Shown: positions 37,809 through 50,800 of the stretch, one piece after another
How positions within the stretch are numbered: the stretch's first letter is position 1
Layout: each line of letters begins with the position of its first letter
Assembly: GCF_028769735.1 (NCBI RefSeq)
Contig: NC_088172.1
Coordinates: forward strand, 64,635,075-64,699,074
Direction: 5' to 3'
Length of the DNA: 64,000 nt
DNA from: Zonotrichia leucophrys gambelii
Lineage: Eukaryota > Chordata > Aves > Passeriformes > Passerellidae
Program-made: the position numbers and the translations under genes
The notes under the pieces: generated by a model
Database searches by the model: none
What the model was told of the DNA's origin: nothing
The model's input: the letters and a program-made list of their open reading frames with translations, nothing else

Positions 37809-40800
37809 CTGTAAGGAAAAACATATGAGTAACTCTGGAGTCATCAGAGCACAATTGTGATGGGACAAATGAGAGTCTGAGTAAATGATGAAACACATTG
37901 TACTCCATAGATGTTTAAAAAAGATGTTGGGAATACTTGTCCATAACGTGCAAAAGCTGTGTAACTGCTTTTACATTGGGCTGGGCCGTTATGCTGTTAC
38001 CCTTGTGTCAGGGTTTAACCCCAGCCAGCAGCTGAGCTGCTCACTCATTCCTCCCACGACTTGCCAACAACTAAAACTCTTGTGTTATCTGCATTATTCT
38101 CCTACTAAATCAAAAACATAACACTGTATGTAATACTCAGTTGCCTACTAAGCATGTCCCCTACATGGCTCTGACTGCTTAGTTCTAGTTAAATTTATTC
38201 AGTTTAGGAGGCTGAAATGTGCAGGAAACATTTTTTTTAATGCCAGTGATGTGTACTGTACCTTTCCAACTGTTAGACTGTCATTGCTTATCTTACTGAA
38301 GTCTGCCCCCTTCCCCAGCAGCGCAGGCATTTTCATATCTGCAAGAAGCTCCTGTAGATCAGAGCTGTCTTCTAGTGTTAATGCTGGCAGCTTTAATTTA
38401 ATTTCTCTGCAGAGAGAGGGAGAGAAAGAGGCAAGTGAGTGATTGTTCACTGTGAGAGCGTCGTGGTTGGGCAGTCCTGGGGCATGGGCATGTGAAAACA
38501 ACTGCAACAAGTGCTCAGTGTGTGGGTACAAACACAGTGGGCGCCTCTTAATGGTTCCAAGTGTGAACTCACCCAGACTTCACCCAGGGTCTGCTGCTAA
38601 ACCCCAGATGATCCCACTTTATGGGTGGCATGCTTGTTTCCTTGAAATACCCCCAGATAAAAAGCTGATCCCATGAAGTGGAGCTCCTTTGAAGTGAGCC
38701 CCTGGCTGTGCAGGAGTTTCTCTTTGTGCACAGCAGTACAGCCTCCCTGGCAGCACCTGCCCCAGGTGAGGGGCAGGCCCGTGTGGCTCACCCCATGCCA
38801 TCCATCCCTTCCATGGGAGGGTGCACGGCCCCAGCCCCTTCCCTACCTTGGGGCCAGGTGCTGGAGCCAGGCTGAGGTCTGCAAGCTCTCCTGGGACTCC
38901 AGGTGCTGCAGGTCGCTGCCACCGACGGGCTGCAGCAGCACCAGCAGCGCCGTCCGGCTGAGGGGAACCTCCACGGCGGAAAAAGCGCCACTGGCGTCGG
39001 TTTGGTACCTGAATGTACCCGTGATGGACAGCATAGGGACCAAAACCTTTGTGTCTGAATCCACCCAGAACTCCTGAGGCTCTCTGAGCAGGAAGGCTTG
39101 CTTAACATTTGCTGAAAAACAGAACAAGAAAACAGAAATTGATTCTTCTCTTCCTTCCCTCCTCCCCTCTGCCCCTTAGCTGGGCTTTTTCAGAACACGC
39201 TGTGCCTTAGAGAAGGACTGCATGTATAAAATCACATTTAGCTATTGCAGTCATATGTCTCCCCCTTTTAATCTGCCTTCTGGCGGCATCAAGCTCACAG
39301 CACAGGGGCCATGACCTCCAGGACTGTGACTAAAGCTGCTGTGTTTCTGTTGGCTTTGGGGCCTTTCCTGGGGACAGGAAAGTGTTTCTGCTTGCTTGGC
39401 TGCCTGCTTCCTCCCAAGCTGCCATACGGTCCCCAGGGGCTCACAGGCCTGTGCAGAGGGTCAGCTTGGCTTCCTCTCTGTCCCTCAAGTGCAGTGATGG
39501 CATGTTTGGAACACCATCCATCAGGGCCAGCCCGTGCTGCAGGAGCACTCTCAGGCAGCCAGGTGGGCTCAGGAGAGGGAAGGCAGCACAAGCTCTCCCT
39601 GAGGTCTCACCCTTCACCATCTTACAAACTAAAGCAAGGGGGAAGGTTGTAAGCACAGCACTGAAGTGTTGGTTGAGCCAAGGAGGTTAAAAAGGACATA
39701 CTCAAACACTTACTAGACCTTAAAATAAATTTCTTTCCCAGTTCACAACTATGAGAGGCCTTGCTCTCACCTTGCACTACTTCTGTGCAGCTTTGCATTT
39801 CAACTTATCTGCTCACTCCCACAGATCAATGCTGTGCCCAGCTGGGCAGACAATCCTGTTCAACACTAAAGAAACTACTGCCCTCAGTGAAACTTGCAGC
39901 TGTTGTTCTGCATTGAAATCTAAATGGCAGGCCCTGCTTGGCAGCAAGTCTGCAAATGTGAAGAAAACTGTGTGCAAGTAAACAGCACTTGAGACCACTG
40001 GAACATTTAGCTGCTGTTTTGTATGTATTTCTGTCACTTTATCAGTGCTATGGCTGCTAATAGCATCTCAGAGCTTTTGTAACGTGTTTCAGAGAAAAAA
40101 AAAGGTACTTTATCCTTTCTGCAGCTATAGGGACAGATATGGAGCGTGGCGGCATCAGCTGTCGTGGGTGCTCCTTCACAACCAAATGGCAAACCAAACA
40201 CTAAAGTCATCTTCTGTGTTTATTAGAAGGTAATTGTTTGTGCAATTCATTTGTTCTTGAGCCAATTTTGTCCATCCCATGTGTGGGGACTGTAACATTT
40301 AAAATGTTTTAAACACCTTCTGAGAGAGAAGGTAGTAGAACTGACCCAGTGAGGCAAACCCTTGAACATGTGTTTCTAAGCTTATACAAATGACAAGTCT
40401 CCAATACAGAAGAAGAGGAAAAATGGTTCTACTAAAGGAAACTGCTTTTGTCACCATGCCCAAGTGTGTAACACAATTACTTTTGTAGTATCATATCTAC
40501 GCTAGATCTTACAATGAAGAGAAAGCTGATGCCCACAGCTCACTGAGAGAATGACAGCAGCCATGCAAGGCAAAGAAAACCCAATATCCAGTTTTGAGGT
40601 GGGAAGATGGAGGCACAAAAAGGCTTCCTGAGCACCACAACTCCACCTTTAGCAGCAGAGGCCCACTCAGGAGCTTGGGGCTCACTGCAAGTGTTCTGAA
40701 ATACATTCCTAAGTAGGCAAACTGTCTGAAGTGTGCAGCTTTGATACTGCATTCAGTCAGAAGGATCTAGGAAAGCAGCTGCACTCAGAAGAGGAGGCTC

Positions 40801-42165
40801 AGTTGTAGTGCAGGGGGATTTCTGGGACAGCAGCACAGAATGACCCTTGGCAATGAAGGGATTGCCTCATTCTAGGTTTGTATAAGTGCCCTGCTTCCAT
40901 AACTGATGTTCAGGTGCTTCCTGAGCCAGATGTTGCCTCCAGACTTCTGTGTTTAATAGCCACCAGAGGAGTCATGTCCATTGTACTTTTTAACCTTTTT
41001 TGTATCTGTACCTCTGCCCTACATCCCCCAGTTCCTTTGGCTTTCTTTAAAGCTACACCCTGATCAATCTTGCTGGTGGCCCCTCATGACTTTCAGCCCC
41101 TTTGCAGCAAGAAATGCTGCGCAAGTCTTTCTTATGCACCTTTCCACACCTTTCCTGGACATGGAAAATTTCTTGGAGGCCATCTGCCTCCTCCTCACTC
41201 CCCGTCACCCTTGCTGGTCATGGCAGAGCGCAGGCAGGATCCCTGGCACAGTGGTGGGGAGCAGAGGTCCAGCCTTTCCCCACTGGCCAGGCCTGACCTT
41301 GTTCCTTCCCAGGAGCAGGGTTTGTGTCCTGCTGTCCTTCCCCAGCCTGTTCCCCAGAGGAGCAGTGCTGCCTCGTACCTGCCAGGCGGGCGTCCACGGC
41401 AAAGAGCAGCTGGGCGGATGGGTCCATGTCTGCCAGCAAGGCCTCGCTCTGGCCCTCGCCCTTGGCCTCCACAAAGGCATTGATTTGTTTCACTGCCTCG
41501 CCTGGATTGGCAAAGTCAACAGCTCGGGCGTAGAATGCATCAGCACTGGGCAGCAAGTGCTCCATGAACAGCTGGAACAGGGCTATGCCAGGGGCACAGA
41601 ACAAGCTCAGGGTCTTGGAAAAGAGCAGCTCCTCGTCCCTGCTCTTCACAAGCCTCTCGATCGTCCTCAGGCTGGAGAGGAAATTGCTTCCGACTGCTGT
41701 GGAAGTACAGTCAGGGTTTCCAGAGGGGGGGACAAATCCCAGCAAACTCTGCAAATCAAGCGCTGTCTGGTTTGAGGCCCCCAGGTAGAATGACACCAAG
41801 GAGCTGTAGAGGCTGGTTGGGGACAGGAGCACATTTTGGCCCCTCTGCGCTTCCTGCAGCGCGCTGTAAAACCGCATGCCCAGGACGTACACCAAGTCAC
41901 TCAGGTAGCTCCGCTCCTTCTCCCCCCAGGTGCTGAGGCTTGGGGCTTCCAACTTGTTGTCATTCATGCCACCTTCGTATTCAGGTGTGGTTTGGGACTC
42001 AATGGAGACAGGGACAACAGTCTTTCCCTCCTGAACCAATTTTTCCAGCTTTTCACAGTCACTCTCATTGAAAGAAAACAAATTGAAAGGGTGGACGTAG
42101 ACCCGGTCACAAGTCACCAGAGTAAGGCAAGCCAGCAAGCAGAGAAAATCTGCTACCAGATTCAT
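37617..42165 (-). CDS. AGT: AGT, angiotensinogen (serpin A8), complete coding region in four exons
   Basis: Angiotensinogen is the secreted liver precursor from which renin releases angiotensin I. The joined exons total 1389 nt, 462 residues plus TAA (human about 476-485). A hydrophobic signal peptide (residues 1-19, ending LVTC) is followed directly by the decapeptide DRVYVHPFNL (residues 20-29, bases 42108-42079). Asn33 (NES sequon) and Cys37 match human mature Asn14 and Cys18, and Cys153 (PDCTS) matches human Cys138, so the redox-sensitive disulfide appears kept. Other sequons are N132-QT and N392-DS. The rest is a serpin fold. The C-terminal NRPFLFAV...FLGRVVNP block is clear, but the reactive-loop region is Asp/Pro/Gln-rich and lacks the small-residue hinge, as expected of a non-inhibitory serpin. 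Exon phases match the family. The start at 42165 lies 27 bases inside exon 2. Confidence 0.97.
38006..38056. mobile_element. Terminal fragment of an avian ERV LTR in AGT intron 4
   Basis: Starts tgtcagggtttaacccca and continues gccagcagctgagc ... tcactcattcctccca. This closely follows a well-known bird LTR terminus (TGTCGTGGTTTAACCCCAGC...). Only about 50 bases remain. Recognised by pattern, so the family label is tentative. Confidence 0.5.
38262..38406 (-). CDS. AGT: AGT exon 4
   Basis: Residues 351-399, 145 nt. Acceptor CTGCAG|AGAAAT; donor GGAAAG|GTACAG. Encodes the conserved SSDLQELLADMKMPALLGKG helix region, then N392-D-S, which forms a glycosylation sequon not present in the human protein at this place. 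Confidence 0.95.
38847..39111 (-). CDS. AGT: AGT exon 3
   Basis: Residues 263-350 plus two bases of Arg351. Acceptor TTTTCAG|CAAATG; donor CCAAG|GTAGGG. Contains EPQEFWVDSD and PMLS, which match the family, and a Leu-rich serpin sheet strand. Confidence 0.95.
41379..42165 (-). CDS. AGT: AGT exon 2 (first coding exon)
   Basis: Residues 1-262 plus one base. The acceptor AG is at 42194-42193 after a pyrimidine run, and the exon starts at 42192, leaving a 27-base 5' UTR part before ATG. The donor reads GCAG|GTACGA. Contains the signal peptide, angiotensin I and the N-terminal half of the serpin domain. Cytosolic-protein features are absent. Confidence 0.96.
42079..42108 (-). other. Angiotensin I decapeptide coding segment
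   Basis: Codes DRVYVHPFNL, residues 20-29. The first eight residues are angiotensin II with Val5, as in other non-mammalian vertebrates. Renin would cut after Leu29, before Phe30; converting enzyme would remove Asn-Leu. Confidence 0.95.
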
Positions 42166-44772
42166 GTTGGAAAATTGCCGCCACCGTGTGTGCTGAAAGA
42201 AAAAAATAGGAGGAAAGGAGAGTGGTCAGTCTGTTTCAAGTACAATTTCTCTTAATACAGGGAGAGGTGCTAGTGCTGTGTTGGAATTACAAAGGTGGGG
42301 ATTTTAGTATTCAGTGGTGTTTGGTCTGACTCTGCCGCCAGAAAGCCTCGGATGAGACAGACACCAGTTTAAATGGCAGCAGGTAGGAAATGGGGGTACA
42401 GATGTGACTCCATTACCCACTGCAGTACCCTAAGGATTTATCATGGGAATGGTAGTGGATGCTGGTTATGCCTGCAAACTAGAGCATGCTACTTCTGCAA
42501 AGCCTTGTTTTGCAACAAATGCAACAACATTTGTTCCTGGGAGCTGGTCAGAGCCATCTCTGCAAACTGCTGCACTGAGCCTTGCTGACACCCAGACAGG
42601 CTAAGCTGTGCCTGCTGTTATGCAGGGACTGGGTTTGTAAACCAGTTCTCTTAAGGTCCAAACACAGAATGTATGTCTGGTCAGTAATGGATGTCTAGTC
42701 AGCAAAATACTTGGCACTAGCTGAGCACGTTATGTTTTCATAGCCCAGTGCAAACATTCATTCTAGCTTCTAGGCAAACACACTCCAGGTTCCCTTATAC
42801 AAATGTGCTCACACTGAAAACATTTTTCATTGCACCTTCTATGTCTGAATACAGAGTTAGAAGGGCTAGGCTGAATTTTACTCAGCTGTGCAGGCAGTCT
42901 TCTGAGGTAAAAGACCACTTGCTGGTCTTGTTTTTCCTGACTAGAAGCAGAGAATTTTACTTTATGTCGATGTCACTGGTGTTTTAGCACAAAGAATGCA
43001 ATGGCATTGAGAATGTCATGGACATACACACACACACAGAGACAAATTATACCCACTGACAAATTTTATATTTTTAGGATTCCCTCTTATATCAAACTTT
43101 TTTGATAACTAATAGCTCTGCTGCACATTTCTTGGATTTCTAATATATAACTGTTTATCTGTGTATTTGAAATCCACATTGAAATTTGTTGAAAATTATG
43201 CATCTGTAACACATATCAGCCAAAATGTTGTTATTCAGAGCTGTATTTTTATTCCAGTAGTAATTCCTTGTTTATTGTAGCTTTGTTCAGCCCCTTTCAT
43301 CTGTTTCAAGTTCTGCAGAGCTCATTGGATGGCAAAATGCTATCAGCCTTGCCAGTAGCCAAGCCCTACTCTCTGCTTTCTTCCTCCAAGGCTTTTTGAG
43401 TCACACCAGTCTGTCAGGTACTGTAATTCTGGTGGCCTGAGCCTTTTGAGAGGACACAGAGCAATATCTGTCTCACCAACACTTTACACAGGGTGAAAGT
43501 GCTTGTGTTTAAATCCAGCTATTCAAGACCTGGCCCCTTCCCAGCCTAATTCACAATGTATAACCATATTCTTTCCCCTGAGGGGTCCCCAAGTATTTCA
43601 TGCCTAATGATATCCCAGTTTGCAGTACCACCACTCTACAAAAACTGAGATGTGCTTGGTAACTAGACATACCTTGCCAAGTATGTCTGCCTGCTAACAT
43701 GGATATCTGCATTCCCAGGCTGTACGCTCCTATCTAACAGCTGGGTTTGCAAATGAAGTTTATGTTCTTATGATGGTCACTCAGGTTGTCTAAGTGTCTT
43801 CCAACTGAATGCCTAGGAGTCAAGCCTGAAATTATTTGTTCCATAGAGGCATGCAGGGGAGGATCTGCTGTAGATCCCTGTCCCCTGAGCCTTCACCCAA
43901 GGATTGTTCTTCCCCATTAACTCTCACCTCATCCTCTAAATTACTGTGTGGGCAGCGCAGCCATGCTGCTGTCCCCTCTGCTCCTGGCCCTTCTTCACCT
44001 CCCCAGCCTCACAGGTAGCATGTGACATGCATGACAGAGCATGTCACTATGATGTTCATGATATTCACTGCTTGGGACTGACTAAAAAATTATCTTGGAA
44101 GGTGCCTTCCCAACTTCACTTGCACAGTTAGCCTGGCTACTGTGCTAGTGGATTTCTAGACTCCTCAATGCATTTTTTCACATTGGCATGCTCAGGAAAA
44201 CAAACAAAAAAGCCACAAATTAGAAGGAATTCCCTGCCCACACTTTTTTCTCCATCATACAATTCTTTTGAGGCATTACTTAGTCTTTCCTGCACAGCAA
44301 GGAGGGTGACCCTCTGCCACCCAGGCAGGCTGTGCCATTAGGCACTGTTGGCACCCAGTGGTCACTTCTCTCTGGGATGCCAGAGCTCCCAGCTCTGTCC
44401 AGCTTTTGTTTTATGAGCAGAAGCAAGAGGAGCAGTTCTCACTGCCAAGCACTTACCCTAAGCCCCATCTGTGGAAAGTCAGCGTGGTTTGTTTGGCTAA
44501 AGAAGAGAGCCCCAAGCTCTTTGGGAAAGCATCAACACCTGAGCTGGAGAAGCAGCATTCAAAGCAAGTGCAGTAAAAGCGCGTACTCGCCTCTGTCCTG
44601 GGGGTGTCACCCCTTTGTTGCCCCTCCAAGCTGCTGTCCCTCAGGCGAGCTCCTCACACACCTCTCCCCTCGCGGCGGTGAGGCTGCGGTGGAATTCTGC
44701 CCTTTCTGGGCGGCTGCTGTGGGCATTGCGCAAAGCTGCTTTACATCACAGCCTGGGGCTCACAGAACTTAC

Positions 44773-44815
44773 CTCGGGCCAATGAGACCTGAGCCCGGCT
44801 CAACAGCGGCTGCAT
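44773..44815 (-). promoter_or_regulatory. Candidate non-coding first exon and promoter of AGT
   Basis: In mammals AGT exon 1 is short and non-coding. On the minus strand here a block with GCAGCCGCTGTTGAGCCGGG ends in a consensus donor, CCCGAG|GTAAGT (donor bases 44772-44767). The block resembles the human exon 1 stretch in composition and order. A weak TATA-like GTGTATCC lies about 35 bases upstream. Splicing to the acceptor at 42194-42193 would make a 2.6-kb intron. The 5' edge is approximate. Confidence 0.45.
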
Positions 44816-47800
44816 AGAAAGTTCCAGGGATGGATGGATACACAACCTTTAGCCAGACCCAGCACACCTGTGTAGCCTGCAGTTACACATTTACCAAGGC
44901 AGACATAGGCCTTTTTGCTACACAGAATAACTGATTATAGGAAAGACCTCATTTTTGCCAGACTGAGAGGAATGCAGATTTCTTTGTACTTATATTTGTT
45001 GTACAGTTAGATTTTTGGAATTGTTGTACAGTGATCAGATTTTTGACTTCACACATAAATTTTCTTTAATCTCTACCTTGCAGCCTGGGGACCCACCAGT
45101 GTGTGAGACATATATGCTACTGCAGAATAAAGTTATTAAGCTCTCAATTTTTACCCTTTCTTTCCCTCTTGAACTGTTCAGAATGTCAAGGCTTTGTTCT
45201 TTCTCCTCTTGAACAAGAAGTGTTGAAATGGAGAAGATGAAAACCCAATAGAGGAGATGGCCAAAGCTGGATCACAAAGACTTCATCCGTCTCAGTGTCA
45301 GCCTCTCAAGTCTTGTTTGGGAAAAGGGGTTGGGATTTGCAGATCTTTGTGCTGCTTTTGAAACAATCTTTCAACTTTGATGTGCCCCTTCTTCCTATTT
45401 AAGCTCGTAAACAGTGAATCAAGGTAGGGATAAACGCAATTGGTTAGACTGGGTCATGTTCAGTGCCCTTTATTCTTAGTAATTAAAATCCCATGGCTCT
45501 AACAGGAGTAAGGCTGATTTATCATCTGTGCTTTGATTTTAGAGGGCCAGTCAGGCATGATTTGTACTGCAGTGCCCAGCTGCATGTTGAGAGAGGGATG
45601 TTGTGCCTGGGCAGCTGCAGCTGGTGGAGATGAAGGTGGAGACAGGGACAGCTGAGTCCCGCCAGCCTAAGGGCTGTATGCCAGGTGCCTAACGCCAAAG
45701 AGATGAGAAATTTCTGTCTCTGCAGTCCTGCTTTTCATTTAAACAATCTGATTACCTTCACTATAATGAAGTCCAAAAGTGGTTCTGAGCCCAGGCTTGT
45801 ATAACATGCACTGAAGGCTTAAACAAACAGCTTGAAAAATTCAAGGTGTTTTGTCCTCTTGCTGCCTGAACATCTCAGGTGAGGAAGCATCTGCCCACAG
45901 CACAATCCCTGAGCATTTGTACCATCTCCAGACAGCTTCTAGCTGAGTAAAGAATACAGGCAAAGGGAGGAGGATGAAAAATGAAAAAAGCATATTGCTT
46001 AGCTAAATGCTAAGAGATCAAGTTAGGTTTCAGGTCCCCCTTCTTTCCCCTCTACCCTGGAGACTCCTTCCCACAGGCAGAGCAGGGGAGCCAGCTGGTC
46101 CCTCAGAGGCCAGTGGAGCTGCAGGTGGGACGTGAGCACAGCCCAGATCTGTATCTCCTGCACACCCCCCATGTGGGTCCCCCTGAGGCACTAAGCAGGC
46201 ACCAGCAGAGCACACAAATGGCCAGGCCATGCCAAGCCTATGAGCTATGACCAGCAGAGCTGGTCTGCTGCATCCCTCTAGATGAGGCTGGAGCACAGGT
46301 AAAAAGAAAACCCATCCCAGTACTCTCTGTATCAAGGACACACAAATGAAAGATGTTTCATGGAAGGGCACCTTGTATTCCATAAAACTCTGAAAAGTAT
46401 CCTTATTAAAAATAATTACTAGCTTTGGCTAATATGCTACAAGTGATGTTAATAACTTACAGTACAGCTGTCAGACTTACATGTTTGCTGTGGACAATAA
46501 ACACTGAAAATGGAAATCACAAACCCCTCACCCACTGTACTTTTTTTCATTAGATCATTATGCCTTTCTTTGTTCTGTAGCATCCAGACAATGTTGTTGC
46601 TTGGCTGTCTCCTGCTTCCAGCTCCCCTGAAGGTCATGACCAAGCCATGCTGCAGCTGTTGGTCTCCTTGTGCTGTAAGTACCAGCCCTAAACAGGCAGC
46701 CCTGGCTGCAGGGGATGCTGCCCTGAAGAACAGAAGTCACCTGAACAACAAATCTAGCATGTGAGTCTGGGGGCTCTGCCACATAAAGAAAGTTCCGTTT
46801 AGTTGAATATTCTTGGGGTTTCCAGCCAAGTTGATCCTTGGGTGTCTTTTGGTGTTTGTGCACTCAGTTCTATTGTTTTCTGTCGATAAAAAAATGGTCA
46901 GTGTCTCTAAGGACACAGAAGTCTATCTTTTGCCCCCCACCCTTGCCCCCCACATCAATAAAGTAATCCCATTAAAATACCTAGCTTTCTCCAGAAGTTT
47001 CACCAGGAAATGTTCAATGTGCTGTTTTTACCACAGTCTCCTCTTGCTTTGGGCCGCTGGGAACTGGGCTGGCCCCAGTAATGAGGAAGAACCTTTGATT
47101 TCACCTTATGTTCATGCACTACAGCAAAGCTCAGATACAGCTCCCCCCCTCATTTGCCAGTCGCTTGTGTTTGCTCACTCAATTAATATTTCCCTATTAA
47201 GATGCATCACACACCAGCACACTTCTTAGATCTTTGTCTTTTATCTTTTAACATTTTCTTCTAAAGGAGAAGGTTTCAGATTACAAAGAATGTATCCTGC
47301 CACGCCTGCAACATGTTTTATCCTAGTAATACCTAATTACAGTTAGTCTTTAATTTTACTTCCGAGATATTTTTAAGAAGGAGTGCATGAGCATTATTCC
47401 ACTTACTATACGTGGACTCTGTTGTCAGGCTTTTTTTGTTGGGTTGCCATGGTTTTAGGAATGGGAGTGTTCTTAAAGATAGAGCTTCGACTTTAAAAAG
47501 CAGAGTCTCTATCCGGCCCTTCAGTTCTGGCATCCAAGGATTTTGCCCCTCAAGGAGAGTTGTTCCAGAGAACTTGCACTGGGCCAAATTTGTGCAAAAA
47601 GCTTTCTGGCAGCAAGGAACCCAAGAAGGTGAAAGCAAGGCTGCTCTACAAGCATCCCCCATCCAAAATAAGCCTGTGGCCCACACGTTCTCTAATGAAC
47701 TTCTCGCTGCAGCAGCCACAGTAAAGGCACAAAGAAACACAGAGCTCTCAAACCTGTCGTTCAGCGGTGAGGTGTGCGCTCTCCTTCTGCCCCACTCTCG

Positions 47801-50800
47801 GATTTTGGAGGGGCACTCGGCTCCCCCTCTTATACCCACTCTTGCATAAGCCAGGCCCGCCTCCTCCCCCCACCACTGCCCTCATTTCTCTTCAAAACCT
47901 GCCTCTGTTTTTCCTGCTTGTTATTCATGGTAGCTGCTGAGAGGGAGCAAAAAGGGGTGGAAAAACACTGGTGCTGCAGTTATGGCTTTTCTTGCAGCCA
48001 TCCCAGGGATCAGATCTCCGGGTCAGCCTCACTGCTGTGAAGTGCTAATGTGGAAGCACTCCCCTGCCCCACAAAAAAATTCTTGGTGATGGTGCTCCAG
48101 CACTTCTTCATGCAAATACTGCCAAAAAAGCTTCAGAAATTTAAACCGTGGCAGAGGAACACTAACCCTACAGACAGCAGCATGTAATCCAGCCTTGAAT
48201 GGGAAGATGTTTTTGTCCAAGCTAAAGTTTTGACTGATCGACCAGGCAGCTATTCTTTTGCAGAAGAACATTGCGTCTCCACTTTGTCAAAAAGTGTTTT
48301 CATTGATCTGAATTGTTCTGGGAAAAGCTGTATAAAATTCAGCACTTTGTGTGGAGACAATAGTAAATATTTTATTCTGTTTCGTTCTGTTTGTTTTCCA
48401 GCTTTCCCGAATTTAGCTCCGAGATCTGAACTCAAAAGGGCCAGATGTGATGATGCTCTTGTCTCCTGTGGGGCAGCAGACCTGGAGGAGGGATAATAAA
48501 TTACTCTGCTCACAAGCTCAGACCACACACCTTCAAAAGACATCTTCCTAACCTGAGCTGGCACATCTGACATACATAGATTATGATTTAATATATGTAT
48601 GGCTAATTTAGCCATAATAGCATGTACATGGCATATATAATTCATTACTAAATTGAGGGTTTCTCTTATTAAGCCTAAAAGCCTTGAGTGAGAAACAGGC
48701 CACAAACAGTTTGTTTATGCAGCCTGCGAGTTGACATGGGTAATAGTGAACATCTACATCCCATCAACATTCACAACGTTCCCTCTCTCTGTTTTGGTAA
48801 GGAAACACAGCCTTGAGTCTTAACAAGGGAAAGTCCTGGGAAAAGGACTGGGAGGAAAGGCAAAAGAGAATGCCTGTGTGGGAGGATATGACAAAAGGAA
48901 GACTGGGGACTATTGCTTCATCAGCTGCTGCAGTGGTCACCACAGGTGGGGCAGTTGTGGGGATGGAATGGAAGAATGATTGATTGTGAAACAGACAGGA
49001 AAAAGCTTTGTGGAGCAGCAGAGTGCCTACAGAGACCAAGACATTCCAATTAGGTAGAGAATCCACTGGTATGGGAAGTATAAACATAAAATGCTAAAGG
49101 TGAACAGAAAGTCTTGAATCACTCTTTTGTAATATTGCCAGAATCAGGGCATTCCCAGTAAAATTATCAGTCTGCAGATATAAAGGAGGAACCCTTTTGC
49201 ATGCTGGAACTGTGGGAGACTCTGCCACAGGATGCTGCAGAGACCAAAGGTCTTGGTACAAAGAGCAATTAAATGAATTAACAGAGGGTGTGGCCATTGG
49301 CCTCTGCAGAACATAATGGTCCAGGTGAGATTGCTAACTCAGGAAACCCTCGGAGAGATAGCTTCATGAATTTTGCTTGATCCAGCATCTCTCATGCTTC
49401 TCTCCAAGGGACTGTCTTCAGCTTGCTGTGGAAATAGAGATGTCTGAGCAGAGGCCAGCTTATGCTGGCTCATTTTGCAGCACAGACTGAGACTACTCTT
49501 TCAGTAGTGCTACACTAAAGAAACAACACACTCAGCAAACCCAACCCTCAGCCTCACCATTGTTCCTGTGCACAGAGCATTTAGGAACATGCTGATAACT
49601 CTTCAAAATCAACATAAACCATGGAAAATATGAATGATTTTCAAAAACTGTGGGTAGGCTCTTCATACTAATTAGCTGTGTTTCAGGTTTTTTCTCTTTT
49701 AATCAGGGTACATGCACAAACTGTGGCAGAGTTTCTGCACTGGGGTCTAAAATGTGTCTCTGTCTCCTGCCAGACCTATGGGCTCTGTTCTAACTTCGGC
49801 TGCAGACAGAGTATTTGGTGACTTTTCCCAGACTGAATAAGTAGGAAAGGAGTACCACTCTGGCAAGTTTCTATACTTTAGTAAACCAATTTTCCTCCCA
49901 TTCTGTGAGAATTGTGGCAAGCTGCCATGGGCCTGATTTTATTTGCTTATTTTTGCTGTCTCTAGTGGGGAAAGGCAGTGCGAAGTAATATTTTTTTAGC
50001 TGTTTTAATAAAACAGGAATAGGTTTGCATGTGATTTTTCCTGTGTTTTCTCTGTATGCCTGACCTCTGCCCATGCTGGCTGGAACCACTTTTCTGTGAA
50101 AGCTTCTGATGAGCATGAGAGATGTACTCAGCTTGCCCAATTTTTTGTGTAAAGAGGATTGCAAAAATGCTTTTCAATAATGACATTCAAAGTACAGATG
50201 ATGAAAGAGAGGGATTATCCTGCTTCTGCCATGGGTTCTCACAGCAAGGAGCAATGGAAAACTTGGTAACTTGGCTCCCATAAACCCCAAGGATCACGTG
50301 TGCCGTTCCTGTGCTGGGGTGGAGGAAAACAGCGTGTCTGTCTGGATGATGCCAAAATGCACATGATGAGTGGGCAGCCTGAGAGCTGACTCAGGTGGAA
50401 GGGCTGGTGTGGCACGGTGCTCCCTCCCCACGGGAGAGGTGCCCTGGCTGAGCCAGCTGCCTGGCATGCCCTCACTCTGGCAGTGCCACAGATCCTCCCT
50501 GCTGGAGAAGAGAGCATCACCATCTTGCTGTCTCTTCCAGCTTCCCAGGGAAACTTGTATTAACACTGGTACAATCAGCCTAAAATTTCATTTGGTTTGT
50601 CACAGTTTGTGTTTGCATGCCCTGAGAGTAAAGATGGCTTCAAATTTTTGTAGCCCTATTTTTTTTTAGCTGTCCCAGTGGAAGTTGCAGTTTTTAAGAG
50701 CATTTTAAGAATGGTCTGTGCACAGCCTGCACATGCACACAGAGGCATGACTGTGGGCCCACTCTGTGTGTGGGCAGAGGAAACCTCCTTCCCTGAGGAT

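Noticed and set aside
38673..39077. 134-codon plus-strand open frame at 38673-39077
   Set aside because: It is the antisense shadow of AGT exon 3, which has correct splice sites and phase on the minus strand.
40981..41775. 264-codon plus-strand open frame
   Set aside because: Antisense shadow of AGT exon 2; the minus strand encodes the recognisable signal peptide, angiotensin and serpin sequence.
47333..47839. 168-codon minus-strand open frame in the AGT-CAPN9 gap
   Set aside because: It begins at a GTG rather than ATG, overlaps an equally long frame on the other strand and resembles no protein family.
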